64,000 nucleotides of DNA from a candidate division TA06 bacterium B3_TA06 (GCA_005223075.1 NJBO01000009.1:35629-99628); one strand, 5' to 3'. Numbered from the stretch's first letter, positions 51,071-60,602 are shown. Notes: generated by a model not told the origin, from the sequence alone. Translations and numbers: made by a program.

Positions 51071-51642
51071 TCCAACTCCTTTTCAGGTTTAAGGGTTTTT
51101 CTTTCACCCAGAAGGATCCTTGTAACAAGCAGAGCACTCGGCACTGCAACCCCGACCTCAAGTATGAATGGCAGCCCTAGTTTCGTTCCTTTGAAGAAGC
51201 CACCTATCTCGGCTATGATCGTCCCTACTATCCCGAAGACAAGCAGTCCGGCTATGACTCCTCCCAGAAGGCCGAAAAACCAACGCAGGGCCTGACGCTG
51301 CCGGCCGAGCGCATCCCCAAGCTTGATCAGTCCGACAAAGAGGACTTCGACTCCAAAGATAAGAAGAATCTGGATTAGTTTTGCACTCATGAACCTTCCG
51401 ACAAGCCCGCCGGCAAGGGCCGCGATGAGAGCGGTCAGGAGCGCGTAGAAAAGTCCCCTCTCGTGCCACGCGCAGACAAGGAACCCGATCACGCCTGCCG
51501 CAGCGGCTATCTGCAAGACCCTTATCCATCCTATAGGGGCTTTGGAAAGCAATTCAACAAGGATTTGTCCTGCGCCTGCGATGATGAGGGAGATAAACAG
51601 CGCAACGGTCATCCTCACCCATGATAGGGGGTCTCTTGCCAT
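51067..51642 (-). CDS. Small polytopic membrane protein A
   Basis: A 191-residue membrane protein paralogous to the one downstream (VCAWHERGLFYALLTALIAA against VLSWNEEGFFYALGSAVVLS; KLGDALGRQRQALRWFFGLL against YLGDWVSRRIIFLRAVVSFA). I choose ATG at 51642 (MARDPLSWVRM), because it lies exactly 5 nt after a -10 box and no ribosome site exists, so the mRNA is leaderless. An upstream in-frame start (51675) would lie in the promoter. Confidence 0.68.
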   Translation of the reverse strand: MARDPLSWVRMTVALFISLIIAGAGQILVELLSKAPIGWIRVLQIAAAAGVIGFLVCAWHERGLFYALLTALIAALAGGLVGRFMSAKLIQILLIFGVEVLFVGLIKLGDALGRQRQALRWFFGLLGGVIAGLLVFGIVGTIIAEIGGFFKGTKLGLPFILEVGVAVPSALLVTRILLGERKTLKPEKELE

Positions 51643-51647
51643 GCTAC

Positions 51648-51675
51648 AGCATAAGGGATTCATCGCTCCTGTCAA
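51648..51675 (-). promoter_or_regulatory. Promoter of the small membrane-protein pair (leaderless)
   Basis: Minus strand: TTGACA (51670-51675), 16-bp spacer, TATGCT (51648-51653), then 5 nt to ATG. Confidence 0.75.
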
Positions 51676-51890
51676 GTCTATCTATCACCCCACACCTTCG
51701 CTACACGAAGCTGTGGGAACCACTAAATTCTCATTGCGATCTCTCGTCCTCCGACGAAAGGAGCATTATTTCACCTCCCCCTTGATGGGGGAGGGTAGGG
51801 AGGGGGTGAAAACCTGGACATCCTTTTTGCTGCTGACTGACAGTACGCGCAAGGTAGGTATGAACTTGTTAAGCCACTCAGATATTGTGG

Positions 51891-52739
51891 CTAATTCCCT
51901 TTCAGAAAACGGGAGGTGCGGCCATCTTTCAGTATGCGGCCTTCTGTCTGACAGCGAGGGCAGTAGAATGTGTCGCGGGCGGTGGTCGAGACCCACTGGA
52001 CCCTGGTGCCGCAACGCGGACAGGACTCGCCCTTGCGGCGGTGCACGGCCATGAATGGTCTGGTCTCATTGATCTCGATCCCCTTACCGGTGAGCCTGCG
52101 GGTCTGCTCGGTGGCCTCGATAAGGGTCTTGCGTATAGCTCCATGGAGTCGGGCGACTTCATCCGCACTCAGCTTATTCGCCTGCTTGAAGGGCGAAAGT
52201 CCTGCCTGCCAGCAGATCTCGTCCGCGTAAGCGTTGCCTATGCCGGCGACGTTGCGTTGATTCAAAAGGAAGTTCTTTAATCTCTCACGGGAGGCTCCAA
52301 GAAGTTCAGCCAATCTATCCACCGTAAACTCCTCGGAGAGCGGCTCCGGTCCCAGTTCCTTTATGTCGTCTGTCCCTTTCTTCTTTGGGAGTATCCACAT
52401 GCTCATGCGCTTGAGTTTTGCATCCTCAACCAGGTGCAGGGTATTGTCATTATCGAACTCTATGAACGCGGCTGAACTTTTGAGGGGTTCTTTCTCTTTG
52501 GGCTGTATCTTGAATCTGCCTTTAAGCATCAGATGGACAACGATTCGGTATCCCTCAAGCGCTATCTCGATGTACTTGCCCCGGCGCGTGACACCGGCCA
52601 CCCTCTGTCCTATTAAGTCATCGGGAAGGAGTGTTTTCTGGATATAGGGCTTGATGATACGAAAGTCTTCGATCGACTTGCCGACGATCAGGCGTTCGAG
52701 GTTCTCCCGCAGAACCTCCAGTTCAGGCATCTCAGGCAT
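51891..52739 (-). CDS. mutM: Formamidopyrimidine-DNA glycosylase (Fpg/MutM)
   Basis: A 282-residue base-excision repair enzyme that removes 8-oxoguanine and related lesions and cleaves the strand. The mature N-terminus MPEMPELEVLREN supplies the catalytic Pro2 and Glu3. The central helix-two-turn-helix is LKNFLLNQRNVAGIGNAYADEI. The C-terminal zinc finger is CPRCG...YCPRCQ. I start at ATG 52739 rather than a longer in-frame ATG because Pro must follow Met. A palindromic element abuts the start and its GGGGTG end lies where a ribosome site should be. Confidence 0.95.
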   Translation of the reverse strand: MPEMPELEVLRENLERLIVGKSIEDFRIIKPYIQKTLLPDDLIGQRVAGVTRRGKYIEIALEGYRIVVHLMLKGRFKIQPKEKEPLKSSAAFIEFDNDNTLHLVEDAKLKRMSMWILPKKKGTDDIKELGPEPLSEEFTVDRLAELLGASRERLKNFLLNQRNVAGIGNAYADEICWQAGLSPFKQANKLSADEVARLHGAIRKTLIEATEQTRRLTGKGIEINETRPFMAVHRRKGESCPRCGTRVQWVSTTARDTFYCPRCQTEGRILKDGRTSRFLKGN

Positions 52740-52745
52740 GATCAA

Positions 52746-52784
52746 CACCCCAAGCGAATACTTCGTCTTCGCTTGGGGACCCCC
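52746..52784. repeat. CACCCC-stem-GGGGACCCC palindromic element at the mutM start
   Basis: CACCCCAAGCGAATACTTCG then TCTTCGCTTGGGGACCCC. It differs from the hypF copy only in the stem, where both arms change together. Confidence 0.8.
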
Positions 52785-52822
52785 CGGAATAAAGAGACCC
52801 TGAGAGATACGCTCATAGATCC

Positions 52823-52851
52823 AGCTTAGTCGAACGGCTTTGTTTTGTCAA
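52823..52851 (-). promoter_or_regulatory. Promoter of mutM
   Basis: Minus strand: TTGACA (52846-52851), 17-bp spacer, TAAGCT (52823-52828). Confidence 0.6.
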
Positions 52852-52860
52852 GGGGTGTTC

Positions 52861-53115
52861 TTTGGTTAAAATCTGTAGGGGCCGGTCTCAGACCGGCCCC
52901 TTTCCTTTTTATCTTCGATCTTTCGTCCTCAGGACGAAAGGAGGATTAGTGAAGAATCAGCACCTTGCGTGTGGCGTTGAACTCAGGTGTCAGCATCCTC
53001 ACGAAGTAGACGCCCGAAGCAACGGCGTCTGTATTCCAGTTGATGGTGTAGTAGCCGGGGCCGCGGGAATCATCAACCAGCGTCGCCACCACGTTGCCTG
53101 CCACGTCGTAGACGC
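52861..53115. repeat. 255-bp direct repeat, copy 1 (3' end of a secreted gene plus hairpins)
   Basis: Matches 54644-54898 with one mismatch seen by eye. It includes the hairpin GGGGCCGGTCT/GACCGGCCCC (52875-52900), the hairpin CTTTCGTCCTCAGGACGAAAG (near 52920-52940), and the last 57 or so codons of the gene. Confidence 0.9.
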
Positions 53116-54511
53116 ACAGGGTAACCTCGCTCGCTTTGGCAAGGGTGAAGTTCACCCTGGTGCCTACCACCTCAAGGCTCGTGCGCTCGGCAAACGGGGT
53201 TTCCGCAACTCCGATGTAGGAGAACGTCCAGGGCAGCCGAGGATGGCTGATGTCCTCACCTTCTTGCTCCGCCCAGAAGGTGATGACGTAGGTTATTCCG
53301 TCTTCGAGGCTGATCTCGTCGAACGTCGCGGTAAAGGTATCGTTGCCAGCAAAGCTGTGGGCTACGGTGTCCGTTTCGATTATTGCATGGAATCCGAAAT
53401 CTTCGACGGTGTAGATGAGATCGGCATTTGTAGGTATTCCTTTGTTCTCGGCATACCTGGCCGAGGGGGCAAACGAGTTCATCTGGGTATCCGCGGCAGG
53501 AGATACTATCTCGAACGGGGTCACGTCTATGCCCAGCTCGGCGGAGAAGTTTTTGTCCTTGTCGTTGTTGCCGGGGTCGGTGTCGTCCGGATGCTCGACC
53601 ACGAACAGAGCGTTGTAGCTTTTGCCGCCCTCGGGGGTGAAGTCCTTGAAGGCCGCTACGTCGCTGTAGCCTGGCTCAAACGGGAAGTTGCTCAGGACAT
53701 CCTCGTAGACGGTTCCACCACCCACTTCTCTTATCCTGCAGCGAACCAGGGCCTCGACCGTTTCAGTGTGGTTGTTCTTAACCTTGCAGGCGGGAGTGAA
53801 GGCTACGTCAGGTTCTTCTTTGGTATTGGGTCTGATGATCTGCACCATCTCAAGGTCGAATGCGGCGCCACCTGTTTCCCAGGTAAGCCACACGCTGTCC
53901 ACGCTGATGGGACGGTAGAGCCAGTACCAGCCGCTGCCGGATGGAGGATCCCAGTGGATATGGAATGCTATCCTGATGTTCTCGCCGATATAGTCTGAGA
54001 GATCGAACACGAAGGGATTGGGGGCGTCGTGTATATAGTGCTGACCAGGGGTGAACTCCGGGTCACCGTGCATATCCACCAGGGGATCATCCCAGGTTCC
54101 TCCTCCGTCGGTAGAGATCTTAACGTAGTAGTGCAGCCTTTGCCTGTAATAGGAGCTTCCGGATACGTTGAAAGCACAGTTGTAGCCGAAGAGAACAGTT
54201 CCGGATGAGTAGCTTGAAAGATCGATAGCCGGGGTGATGAGCCAGTCGTTTACTACTCCATAGGGCCCCATGTTACCGGCGTAAGCGAGGCCTGCGGAGT
54301 ATGTCTCGATTCGATACAGGGAGCCCCAGTTCTGTCGGAGCCACCTCACCCACTGGTAAGGGACCGGGCTGTCTATTCTGGTCCAGCCTGCGGGCGGGAA
54401 GCTACCCTCGAAGCCTTCCGGCCCCAAAAGGACGGTTTGCGCATTGATGCTGGGAACGATGGTTGCAAGCATGAGCACTGCAACCGCGATCATTACGATC
54501 TTTTTGGACAT
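52946..54511 (-). CDS. Secreted protein with one cleaved-adhesin/choice-of-anchor-J domain and sorting domain
   Basis: A 521-residue exported protein. Signal peptide ends SINA before Q. One jelly-roll domain (about 30-215; EGFEGSFPPAGWTRID, WLITPAIDLSSYSSG) of the cleaved-adhesin type follows. Next are two Ig-like segments (MVQIIRPNTKEEPDVAFTPA; VEHPDDTDPGNNDKDKNFSA). The C-terminal FlgD-like/type IX-style sorting domain contains VYDVAGNVVATLVDDSRGPG and SGVYFVRMLTPEFNATRKVL. The last domain is identical at DNA level to that of the next gene, showing recent duplication or gene conversion. Confidence 0.82.
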   Translation of the reverse strand: MSKKIVMIAVAVLMLATIVPSINAQTVLLGPEGFEGSFPPAGWTRIDSPVPYQWVRWLRQNWGSLYRIETYSAGLAYAGNMGPYGVVNDWLITPAIDLSSYSSGTVLFGYNCAFNVSGSSYYRQRLHYYVKISTDGGGTWDDPLVDMHGDPEFTPGQHYIHDAPNPFVFDLSDYIGENIRIAFHIHWDPPSGSGWYWLYRPISVDSVWLTWETGGAAFDLEMVQIIRPNTKEEPDVAFTPACKVKNNHTETVEALVRCRIREVGGGTVYEDVLSNFPFEPGYSDVAAFKDFTPEGGKSYNALFVVEHPDDTDPGNNDKDKNFSAELGIDVTPFEIVSPAADTQMNSFAPSARYAENKGIPTNADLIYTVEDFGFHAIIETDTVAHSFAGNDTFTATFDEISLEDGITYVITFWAEQEGEDISHPRLPWTFSYIGVAETPFAERTSLEVVGTRVNFTLAKASEVTLCVYDVAGNVVATLVDDSRGPGYYTINWNTDAVASGVYFVRMLTPEFNATRKVLILH

Positions 54512-54611
54512 TACTCCCTCCTTGGTTGGAGAGTTTTGTTTCGAAACTTCGCCATCGGGAATCTGAGCCGAAGTTCAGTTCCCACTACCGCCTTTCTCCC
54601 AAAACATCCAG

Positions 54612-54639
54612 ACTATAATCAGGATTCGGCTTTTGTCAA
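54612..54639 (-). promoter_or_regulatory. Promoter of the 521-residue secreted protein gene
   Basis: Minus strand: TTGACA (54634-54639), 16-bp spacer, TATAGT (54612-54617). Confidence 0.75.
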
Positions 54640-54643
54640 GGGC

Positions 54644-54898
54644 TTTGGTTAAAATCTGTAGGGGCCGGTTTCAGACCGGCCCCTTTCCTTTTTATCTTCG
54701 ATCTTTCGTCCTCAGGACGAAAGGAGGATTAGTGAAGAATCAGCACCTTGCGTGTGGCGTTGAACTCAGGTGTCAGCATCCTCACGAAGTAGACGCCCGA
54801 AGCAACGGCGTCTGTATTCCAGTTGATGGTGTAGTAGCCGGGGCCGCGGGAATCATCAACCAGCGTCGCCACCACGTTGCCTGCCACGTCGTAGACGC
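54644..54898. repeat. 255-bp direct repeat, copy 2
   Basis: Partner of 52861-53115, offset 1783 bp. A shorter third copy is at 56922-57042. Confidence 0.9.
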
Positions 54899-56765
54899 GA
54901 AGGTTCACATTGGTCGCGGTAGGTAGCGTGAAGCTGATCCTGCTGCCTGCAACATCCAGACTGAAGCGCTCGGCAACAGGTTCCTCAGCAATACCTGAGT
55001 ATTCGAAGGTCTCCACGAGCGGCGGATTGCTGATATTGCCGCCGCGCTCCTCTGTAGCCCAGAAGGTAATCGTGTAGGTGCCGTTCTCAAGACCTTCTAC
55101 CGTTGGGAACTTGATGTTCTTGGACTCTTCGACGGCAAAGGGTTCACCTATCACACTATCCTCGTAGACCACGGCGTGGTACTCGCCATCCTCGATCTTG
55201 CAGTGGAGTGTCGCAACCGTTAACTCTGCACCCGCGTGCTCCTCGAAAGTCGCCTCTGGGTCGAATTCGTTGTCCTGCTGGGGTGCAGGCGAAAGCATGA
55301 CGGTCGGGGTCACGTCCATACCGGCAAAGGTGGTCCAGTGCTTATCCTTGGCGTTGTTGGTCTGGTCAATGTCGTCTGGATGCTCGACCCAGAACAGGGC
55401 AGTGTATTCCTTGTTGGCCTCAGGGGTGAAGTCGCGGAAGCCGTCCACAACGGTGTAGCCCTGCTCGAGCGGGACGCTGTTAAGCACGTCCTCGTAGACC
55501 GTCTCCATGGTCTCGAGGTCTTTGAACCTGCATCCCACCTTGGCAGTGGCGGTGTCCAGGTTGTTAAGGACCCTGCACGCCGGCGTGAAGGATACCCCGC
55601 CTTCTTCTTCGTTGCGAGGACGGATGATCTGCGCCATCTGGGGATCGAGCTCCTCCGTACCGCTGGTCTCACCGTAGATAAGCACGTTGTCGATCTGATA
55701 GAATAATGAGGAGCTTGGCGACGTCTCGTTGTACACGAAGCGTACCTGTGCATCCGTTACCCCGTCCACACCGAAGGCGCTCAGGCTCCATACGTCGTGC
55801 ATCCAGAGCTGCGACAAGGTGTAGGAGGTGATGAGCTGCCAGGTGGAGCCGTCCCAGACCTCCACACGCATCTCACTCGTAGGGGCCATATAGGTGCCTC
55901 TGTCGAATTCCAGCCAGATGTTGCCCCCGAGAGTGAAGGCTGGGGTAACCAGGGCATTCTCCACGCACTGCGGCCAGCCCAAGAAATTGGTGGCCCAATA
56001 GTCGTCGTTTTCAGCGCAGTTGCCGCCGCCCGAGGCGGCATAGTTGGCCCAGAAGCCGCCAAGGCCGTTGAGATCCCTCCACTGGTCGTTGCCTGAGCCG
56101 ATGGTAGTGGTCCATCCGCTGGGTGGCCAGGGGCCTTCGAAGCCCTCGTTCACTACGGTGTCTATTACGGAGCCGCCGCCGACGTCGGCCCATACATCAA
56201 CGTTGTCTATCTCGAGCCACCAGTACCAGCCGGCATAGTTGATCTCGTTGTAGACAAAGCGCACCTGAACGTCTGCTTCGCCGGCAGCGTATGAGCTGAT
56301 GTCGAAGCTGTCGCGCTGGCCAGGGCCGTAAGCGTCCTGATCGCTGGTATAGGTTACAATATTCTGCCAGCTCGAGCCGTCGTAGACCTCTATGCGGGCG
56401 TGCTCGTTGGTGCTGCTGAGGAGGTTGTAGGAGATGGTGTATGCCAGCCAGACCTCGGTGGCGGTTGACAGATCCATAGAGGGCGTGACAAGTGCGTTGT
56501 TCTGGCACCACGGAGCGCCCCAACCTGCCGCGTCGTCGTCGTTGTCGGCGCACATGCCTGACCCTCCGGCGTAGTTGGGGCTGCCCCAATAGCCGTTGGT
56601 GAACCACTGGTTAGTGCCGCCGTCGTTGGTTGTCGTCCAATCTGTAGGTGGGAAGGTGCCTTCGAACTCCTCGTGTAGCACGCTACTCAGCTGAGCGTTT
56701 AGGGGCAGAACCAGGGCCGCGAACAGAACCAGCGCGGCCGCGATCCCTATGACTTTCTTGGTCAT
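54729..56765 (-). CDS. Secreted protein with two cleaved-adhesin/choice-of-anchor-J domains and sorting domain
   Basis: A 678-residue paralogue of its neighbours. Signal peptide ends PLNA before Q. Two jelly-roll domains follow (EEFEGTFPPTDWTTTNDGG near residue 33; NEGFEGPWPPSGWTTTIGSG near 208), each with a GGxxCAxNDD Asp-rich loop that could bind calcium. Two Ig-like segments and the sorting domain (VYFVRMLTPEFNATRKVL) complete it. The extra jelly roll compared with the 521-residue protein suggests growth by domain duplication. Confidence 0.82.
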   Translation of the reverse strand: MTKKVIGIAAALVLFAALVLPLNAQLSSVLHEEFEGTFPPTDWTTTNDGGTNQWFTNGYWGSPNYAGGSGMCADNDDDAAGWGAPWCQNNALVTPSMDLSTATEVWLAYTISYNLLSSTNEHARIEVYDGSSWQNIVTYTSDQDAYGPGQRDSFDISSYAAGEADVQVRFVYNEINYAGWYWWLEIDNVDVWADVGGGSVIDTVVNEGFEGPWPPSGWTTTIGSGNDQWRDLNGLGGFWANYAASGGGNCAENDDYWATNFLGWPQCVENALVTPAFTLGGNIWLEFDRGTYMAPTSEMRVEVWDGSTWQLITSYTLSQLWMHDVWSLSAFGVDGVTDAQVRFVYNETSPSSSLFYQIDNVLIYGETSGTEELDPQMAQIIRPRNEEEGGVSFTPACRVLNNLDTATAKVGCRFKDLETMETVYEDVLNSVPLEQGYTVVDGFRDFTPEANKEYTALFWVEHPDDIDQTNNAKDKHWTTFAGMDVTPTVMLSPAPQQDNEFDPEATFEEHAGAELTVATLHCKIEDGEYHAVVYEDSVIGEPFAVEESKNIKFPTVEGLENGTYTITFWATEERGGNISNPPLVETFEYSGIAEEPVAERFSLDVAGSRISFTLPTATNVNLRVYDVAGNVVATLVDDSRGPGYYTINWNTDAVASGVYFVRMLTPEFNATRKVLILH

Positions 56766-56885
56766 TATACTCCTCCTTGCGTATCCTTGCTTGGAGTTGG
56801 TTTATTTTCCAAACGGGGAATATGAGCCTGTGGCCCATTCTCCCAATTTTGCCCGTCCTTCAGTCGGCTCCCGTCTCTCTACCTA

Positions 56886-56913
56886 AATTTAGTCAAAATT
56901 CGGGGTTTGTCAA
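56886..56913 (-). promoter_or_regulatory. Promoter of the 678-residue secreted protein gene
   Basis: Minus strand: TTGACA (56908-56913), 16-bp spacer, TAAATT (56886-56891). Nearly identical in sequence to the promoter at 60247-60274. Confidence 0.7.
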
Positions 56914-56921
56914 GCCCTTTG

Positions 56922-57042
56922 GGTTAAAATCTGTAGGGGCCGGTCTCAGACCGGCCCCTTTCCTTTTTATCTTCGATCTTTCGTCCTCAGGACGAAAGGA
57001 GGGCTAGTGAAGAATCAGCACCTTGCGTGTGGCGTTGAACTC
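56922..57042. repeat. Third, shorter copy of the 3'-end repeat
   Basis: Contains the same two hairpins (56933-56958 and about 56978-57000) and the last 13 codons of the gene, then diverges. Confidence 0.85.
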
Positions 57043-60000
57043 CGGAGTTATCATCCTCACGAAGTAGACGCCCGCAGCAACGCCTGAGGTGTTCCAGTTA
57101 AGGGAGTAGTAGCCAGCGCCGTAGGTGCCGGATGCAAGTGTAGCAACCATGTTGCCTGCCACGTCGTAGATGCGCAGGTTAACGTTGGTCGCGGTGGCAA
57201 GGGTGAAGTTCACCCTGGTGCCTAGCACCTCAAGGCTCGTGCGTTCTGGAAGCGGGGTCTCAGCAATACCGCTGTAGTTGAAGCCCATCGAGAGCGGTGG
57301 ATTGCTTATGTTCCCACCTCTTTCCTCGGCCCAGAAGGTAATCGTGTAGGGACCTTCCTCAAGCTCTACGCTCTTGTTGAATGTGGCCGTGAAGGTGTCG
57401 TTGGCTGCAAAGGTATGCTCAAGGGTATCTCCGTGAACCACTTCCTCAGCGTCATTCTTTATCTCGCAGATCAGACTTGCATCAGTTTCCTCAGCGCCTG
57501 CCTTCTCAGCGTATCTGGCGGATGGTTCAAACTGGTTCACCTGAGGATCGGTCGGGGCCAGCACCGCGAACGGCGTCACATCCACGCCCACCGCGGTGGT
57601 AAAGTTCTTGTCCTTGCGGTTGTCATCCGGGTTGATGTCGTCGGGATGTTCCACAATGAAGAACGCGTTGTACGTCTTATCACCCTCAGGGGTGAAGGCC
57701 TTGAAGCCGCTTATGATGTTATAGCCAGGCTCAAGCGGAACGTTACTTAACACATCGTCGTAGACAATGGTTTGGGTCGTGAGGTCCTTTATCTTGCAGG
57801 ATGCCGAGGTGTGGGCGACGGTATCAACGTTGTTGAAGATCTTGATACTGGGCGTGAAGGGTACGTCAGGTTCCTCTTCCTTCCGGGGCCTGATGATGTT
57901 AACCAGCTTGAGATCAAGGTATACGTAGGGCGGGGGTAAGCCGCAGTCTGCAAAGCCGACCATCAGCACGTTGTCAACATACCAGTAGTTAATGTTGTAG
58001 CTGTAGCCGTCGCCGTAGAAGTTGATGGCGACCTGGGATTCACCTGCGGCCCAGCTGATGTCAAGGCTGTCACGGGTGAAGGGATAGTTACCGTAGCTGG
58101 ATTCATCGTAGTCCCAGATGACGTGGGGCCAGGTGGCGCCGCCGTCTGTGGAGCCCAGCCACTGGGCCGTATAAGGATAATTCATGTAATGGCTGTAGTA
58201 ATGGTCCACGGCAAGGTACACCTCGCCCTCGCCTGAGCAGTCAATCACAGGTGAGATCAGCTCGTCGGTCTCGGTATCGAAGTAGTAGTAGATGCCGGCG
58301 CAGTAGTTCCCGGCCCGGTACCAGCGGTTCCAGTCGTCACGGGTTACACTCGAGCCGTAGTTGATTGTCCAACCGGCAGGCGGTGAGGTGGTGCTCCATG
58401 CGCCGTTGAAGTTTTCCGTAAGCAGGGTGTCTACCCCGGCGCATTCCCGCACCTCAACGTCGTCTACCTCAAACCAACCATTGTGACCCGCGGCGAACTC
58501 GTGGTAAACGAAACGTATCCGGACGTCCGATTCACCAGCGGCATACTGGCTGATGTTGTAGGTTTCCACCTTGCCAGGGCCGGTTGGATCCACGTCATCC
58601 CTGTAGTTTACCACAATCCACGAGCCGGTACTATTTACTACTTCTACGCGTGCCTCGGCGTTGGAACCGTGATTGTAGGACATGGTGTATTCCAGGGTGA
58701 CCACAGCGACCTCTGAGAGATCTATAGAGGGTGAAGTAAGACAGTTGTATTCGCATAAGGGGGCACCTGAACCTGCAGCATCGTCGTCGTTATCAGCGCA
58801 GTATCCCGAGCCTCCGGCGTAGTTGGGACGACTCCAGTAGTCGTTACGGAACCACTGATTGGAGCCGCTTTCGGTGGTTGTACTCCAGCCTGCGGGCGGG
58901 AAGGAACCCTCAAAGTCCTCTGTGAGGTAGACTCCCGGTGGAAGAGGGTGGTACCAGTTGTAGTAGACCTCGTAGTTGCCGTCGCGCCGGTCGTACCAGC
59001 AGATGTGAACGTTGCCATTTTCATCGGCTGCAATGTTGGAGTAACGCGAGTACTGACCGTCGTCAAGGGTCAAGGCCTGGTCGCCTTCCCATGAGCCGGA
59101 TACGGCATCATACTTGTTGTAGTGAATCTCGTAGGTCATGCCTGAGCGGTCGTCCCATGAAACCCAGACGTTGTCGTTGGTATCGCAGCAGATCGAGGGG
59201 TACCAGGTGTAGTTGTAGGTGGAGTTGCTTACCTGTGTGGAGACCCAGCTTCCGCTTGCGTTGGTGGCAACGTAGACCTGGCGAGGGAGGGTGTAGCCCA
59301 CATAGGCGATGTAGAGGTTGTCCTCACTATCATGGCAGATCGAGGTGCCGTAGCTGTAGTAGGCGAAGTATGTTCCGCCGATGGTCTCATGATTCCAGGT
59401 CGCCCCGTTGTCGGTGCTCCATACATGCTTGAGACGGTAGCCGTTGTTGTGTGCGACGGATATGTGGATGACATCGTCGGACGTGATGCAGATCGAGGGG
59501 TAGTAGGCGTAGTAGGTGCTGGAGGCTGAACCCCCGTCCGAGTGGGGATCAAAGGCCCTGACAGGCGAGGAGTAGGAGCCGGCGCCCGAGTTCTTTCTCT
59601 GGTAGTATACGCTGTAGCCGCGCGCGTCGCCACTGGTGTAACTGTAGCGGTTGAACACGTTGTGCAGGTCGCCGTCGGAATCAAAGGCGATGGCAGGGTA
59701 GTAGCAGGATTGGTTGTAGACGCCGTGGTTGATGATCGGGCCCCAGGAGCCGTTCTTCTCACGGGTGTAGAGATCGTAGGCGGCGTAGTAGTACCAGCTG
59801 ACGTCCACCGTGCCGTCGTGGACGGCGATCGACGGGTCGTAGCCGGAGGAGGTGCTCACCGCTTCGCCGTTGGGTGTCGTGGTGGGGCTTCCGATGGGGA
59901 AGGTGAAGTAGCGGATGCGCTGGGTTGTAGTGTGGTCGCGCCATGCGATGTGGACGTTCGCGTCGTCAGCCGCGATGCACCAGCCGCCTCTGTAGGTAGT

Positions 60001-60117
60001 GTATGATGAGCCGGTGTTGTTGGTGATCCTTGTGTCGCCCTGCCACTGGCCGAAGAGCGGCACAGCAACCGCGAGAAGAACCAGCGCGGCCGCGATCCCT
60101 ATGACTTTCTTGGTCAT
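57004..60117 (-). CDS. Very large secreted protein: BNR-like repeats, two jelly rolls, sorting domain
   Basis: About 1037 residues from the ATG at 60117 (AAGGAGG upstream; a longer frame to 60189 crosses the leader). Signal peptide ends VPLFG before Q. Residues about 20-390 are BNR-like repeats close to those of the 724-residue protein (DENGNVHICWYDRRDGNYEV). Two choice-of-anchor-J domains follow (TEDFEGSFPPAGWSTTTESG; TENFNGAWSTTSPPAGWTIN). Then come Ig-like segments and the sorting domain (GVYFVRMITPEFNATRKVL). It combines the two architectures of the cluster, so domain shuffling among neighbours is likely. Probable surface or extracellular role; substrate unknown. Confidence 0.82.
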   Translation of the reverse strand: MTKKVIGIAAALVLLAVAVPLFGQWQGDTRITNNTGSSYTTYRGGWCIAADDANVHIAWRDHTTTQRIRYFTFPIGSPTTTPNGEAVSTSSGYDPSIAVHDGTVDVSWYYYAAYDLYTREKNGSWGPIINHGVYNQSCYYPAIAFDSDGDLHNVFNRYSYTSGDARGYSVYYQRKNSGAGSYSSPVRAFDPHSDGGSASSTYYAYYPSICITSDDVIHISVAHNNGYRLKHVWSTDNGATWNHETIGGTYFAYYSYGTSICHDSEDNLYIAYVGYTLPRQVYVATNASGSWVSTQVSNSTYNYTWYPSICCDTNDNVWVSWDDRSGMTYEIHYNKYDAVSGSWEGDQALTLDDGQYSRYSNIAADENGNVHICWYDRRDGNYEVYYNWYHPLPPGVYLTEDFEGSFPPAGWSTTTESGSNQWFRNDYWSRPNYAGGSGYCADNDDDAAGSGAPLCEYNCLTSPSIDLSEVAVVTLEYTMSYNHGSNAEARVEVVNSTGSWIVVNYRDDVDPTGPGKVETYNISQYAAGESDVRIRFVYHEFAAGHNGWFEVDDVEVRECAGVDTLLTENFNGAWSTTSPPAGWTINYGSSVTRDDWNRWYRAGNYCAGIYYYFDTETDELISPVIDCSGEGEVYLAVDHYYSHYMNYPYTAQWLGSTDGGATWPHVIWDYDESSYGNYPFTRDSLDISWAAGESQVAINFYGDGYSYNINYWYVDNVLMVGFADCGLPPPYVYLDLKLVNIIRPRKEEEPDVPFTPSIKIFNNVDTVAHTSASCKIKDLTTQTIVYDDVLSNVPLEPGYNIISGFKAFTPEGDKTYNAFFIVEHPDDINPDDNRKDKNFTTAVGVDVTPFAVLAPTDPQVNQFEPSARYAEKAGAEETDASLICEIKNDAEEVVHGDTLEHTFAANDTFTATFNKSVELEEGPYTITFWAEERGGNISNPPLSMGFNYSGIAETPLPERTSLEVLGTRVNFTLATATNVNLRIYDVAGNMVATLASGTYGAGYYSLNWNTSGVAAGVYFVRMITPEFNATRKVLILH

Positions 60118-60246
60118 TATGTTCCTCCTTACTTGGAGTTGGTTTATTCTCCAAATCTTTCTGATCGGAAAACTGAGCTTCCCACTCACTCTCCCGATTT
60201 TGCCCGTCCTTCAGTCGTCTCCCGTCTCTCTATAACCTAATACCTA

Positions 60247-60274
60247 AATTTAGTCAAAATTCGGGGTTTGTCAA
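60247..60274 (-). promoter_or_regulatory. Promoter of the very large secreted protein gene
   Basis: Minus strand: TTGACA (60269-60274), 16-bp spacer, TAAATT (60247-60252). Confidence 0.7.
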
Positions 60275-60602
60275 GCCCTTTGACGCGCTTTCGCGCTCAT
60301 TTCAAATTGAAGATTGCAAAGTGCAAAATTGCTCCGCAAGCGTCGTCCTTCGGAGCTTCGTCCGGCCTGGCACAAGCTCAACCGTCCTCGCAGTGACAAA
60401 AGCAATGTGGAACGGAGGCTTTCGTCCGTTCGGATACGATAGCACAGGAAGTCATCGCGATCGACCGAAGGGAGGGCGACGAACTCATAGGGGGCACAAT
60501 CCGAAGGCTGCGCTCGTCGCCCGCGATAATAAAGTAGGCGGCCCCGTAACACCCAGGGCCGCCTACAGATCCTTAGCTAAAGTTAGCTAAAATCCGTTGG
60601 GG
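60275..60602. other. Intergenic region with repeat and terminator
   Basis: No gene. A GTCATCGCGA-type repeat lies at 60451-60488 and the terminator of the next secreted gene at 60526-60566. The rest (60280-60450) resembles degraded copies of the same repeat. Confidence 0.6.
60526..60566 (-). terminator. Intrinsic terminator of the 510-residue secreted protein gene
   Basis: Minus strand: GTAGGCGGCCC ... GGGCCGCCTAC followed by TTTATTAT, about 37 nt after the stop. Confidence 0.85.

Noticed and set aside
52875..52900. Plus-strand intrinsic terminator (hairpin followed by TTTCCTTTTT)
   Set aside because: It looks perfect on the plus strand, but no plus-strand gene ends here. The hairpin is more likely the 3' end structure of the leftward gene, so I kept it as a repeat.
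52862..53998. A 378-codon open frame on the plus strand
   Set aside because: It is exactly antisense to the secreted protein gene at 52946-54511, has no promoter or ribosome site, and its start lies in the terminator hairpin.
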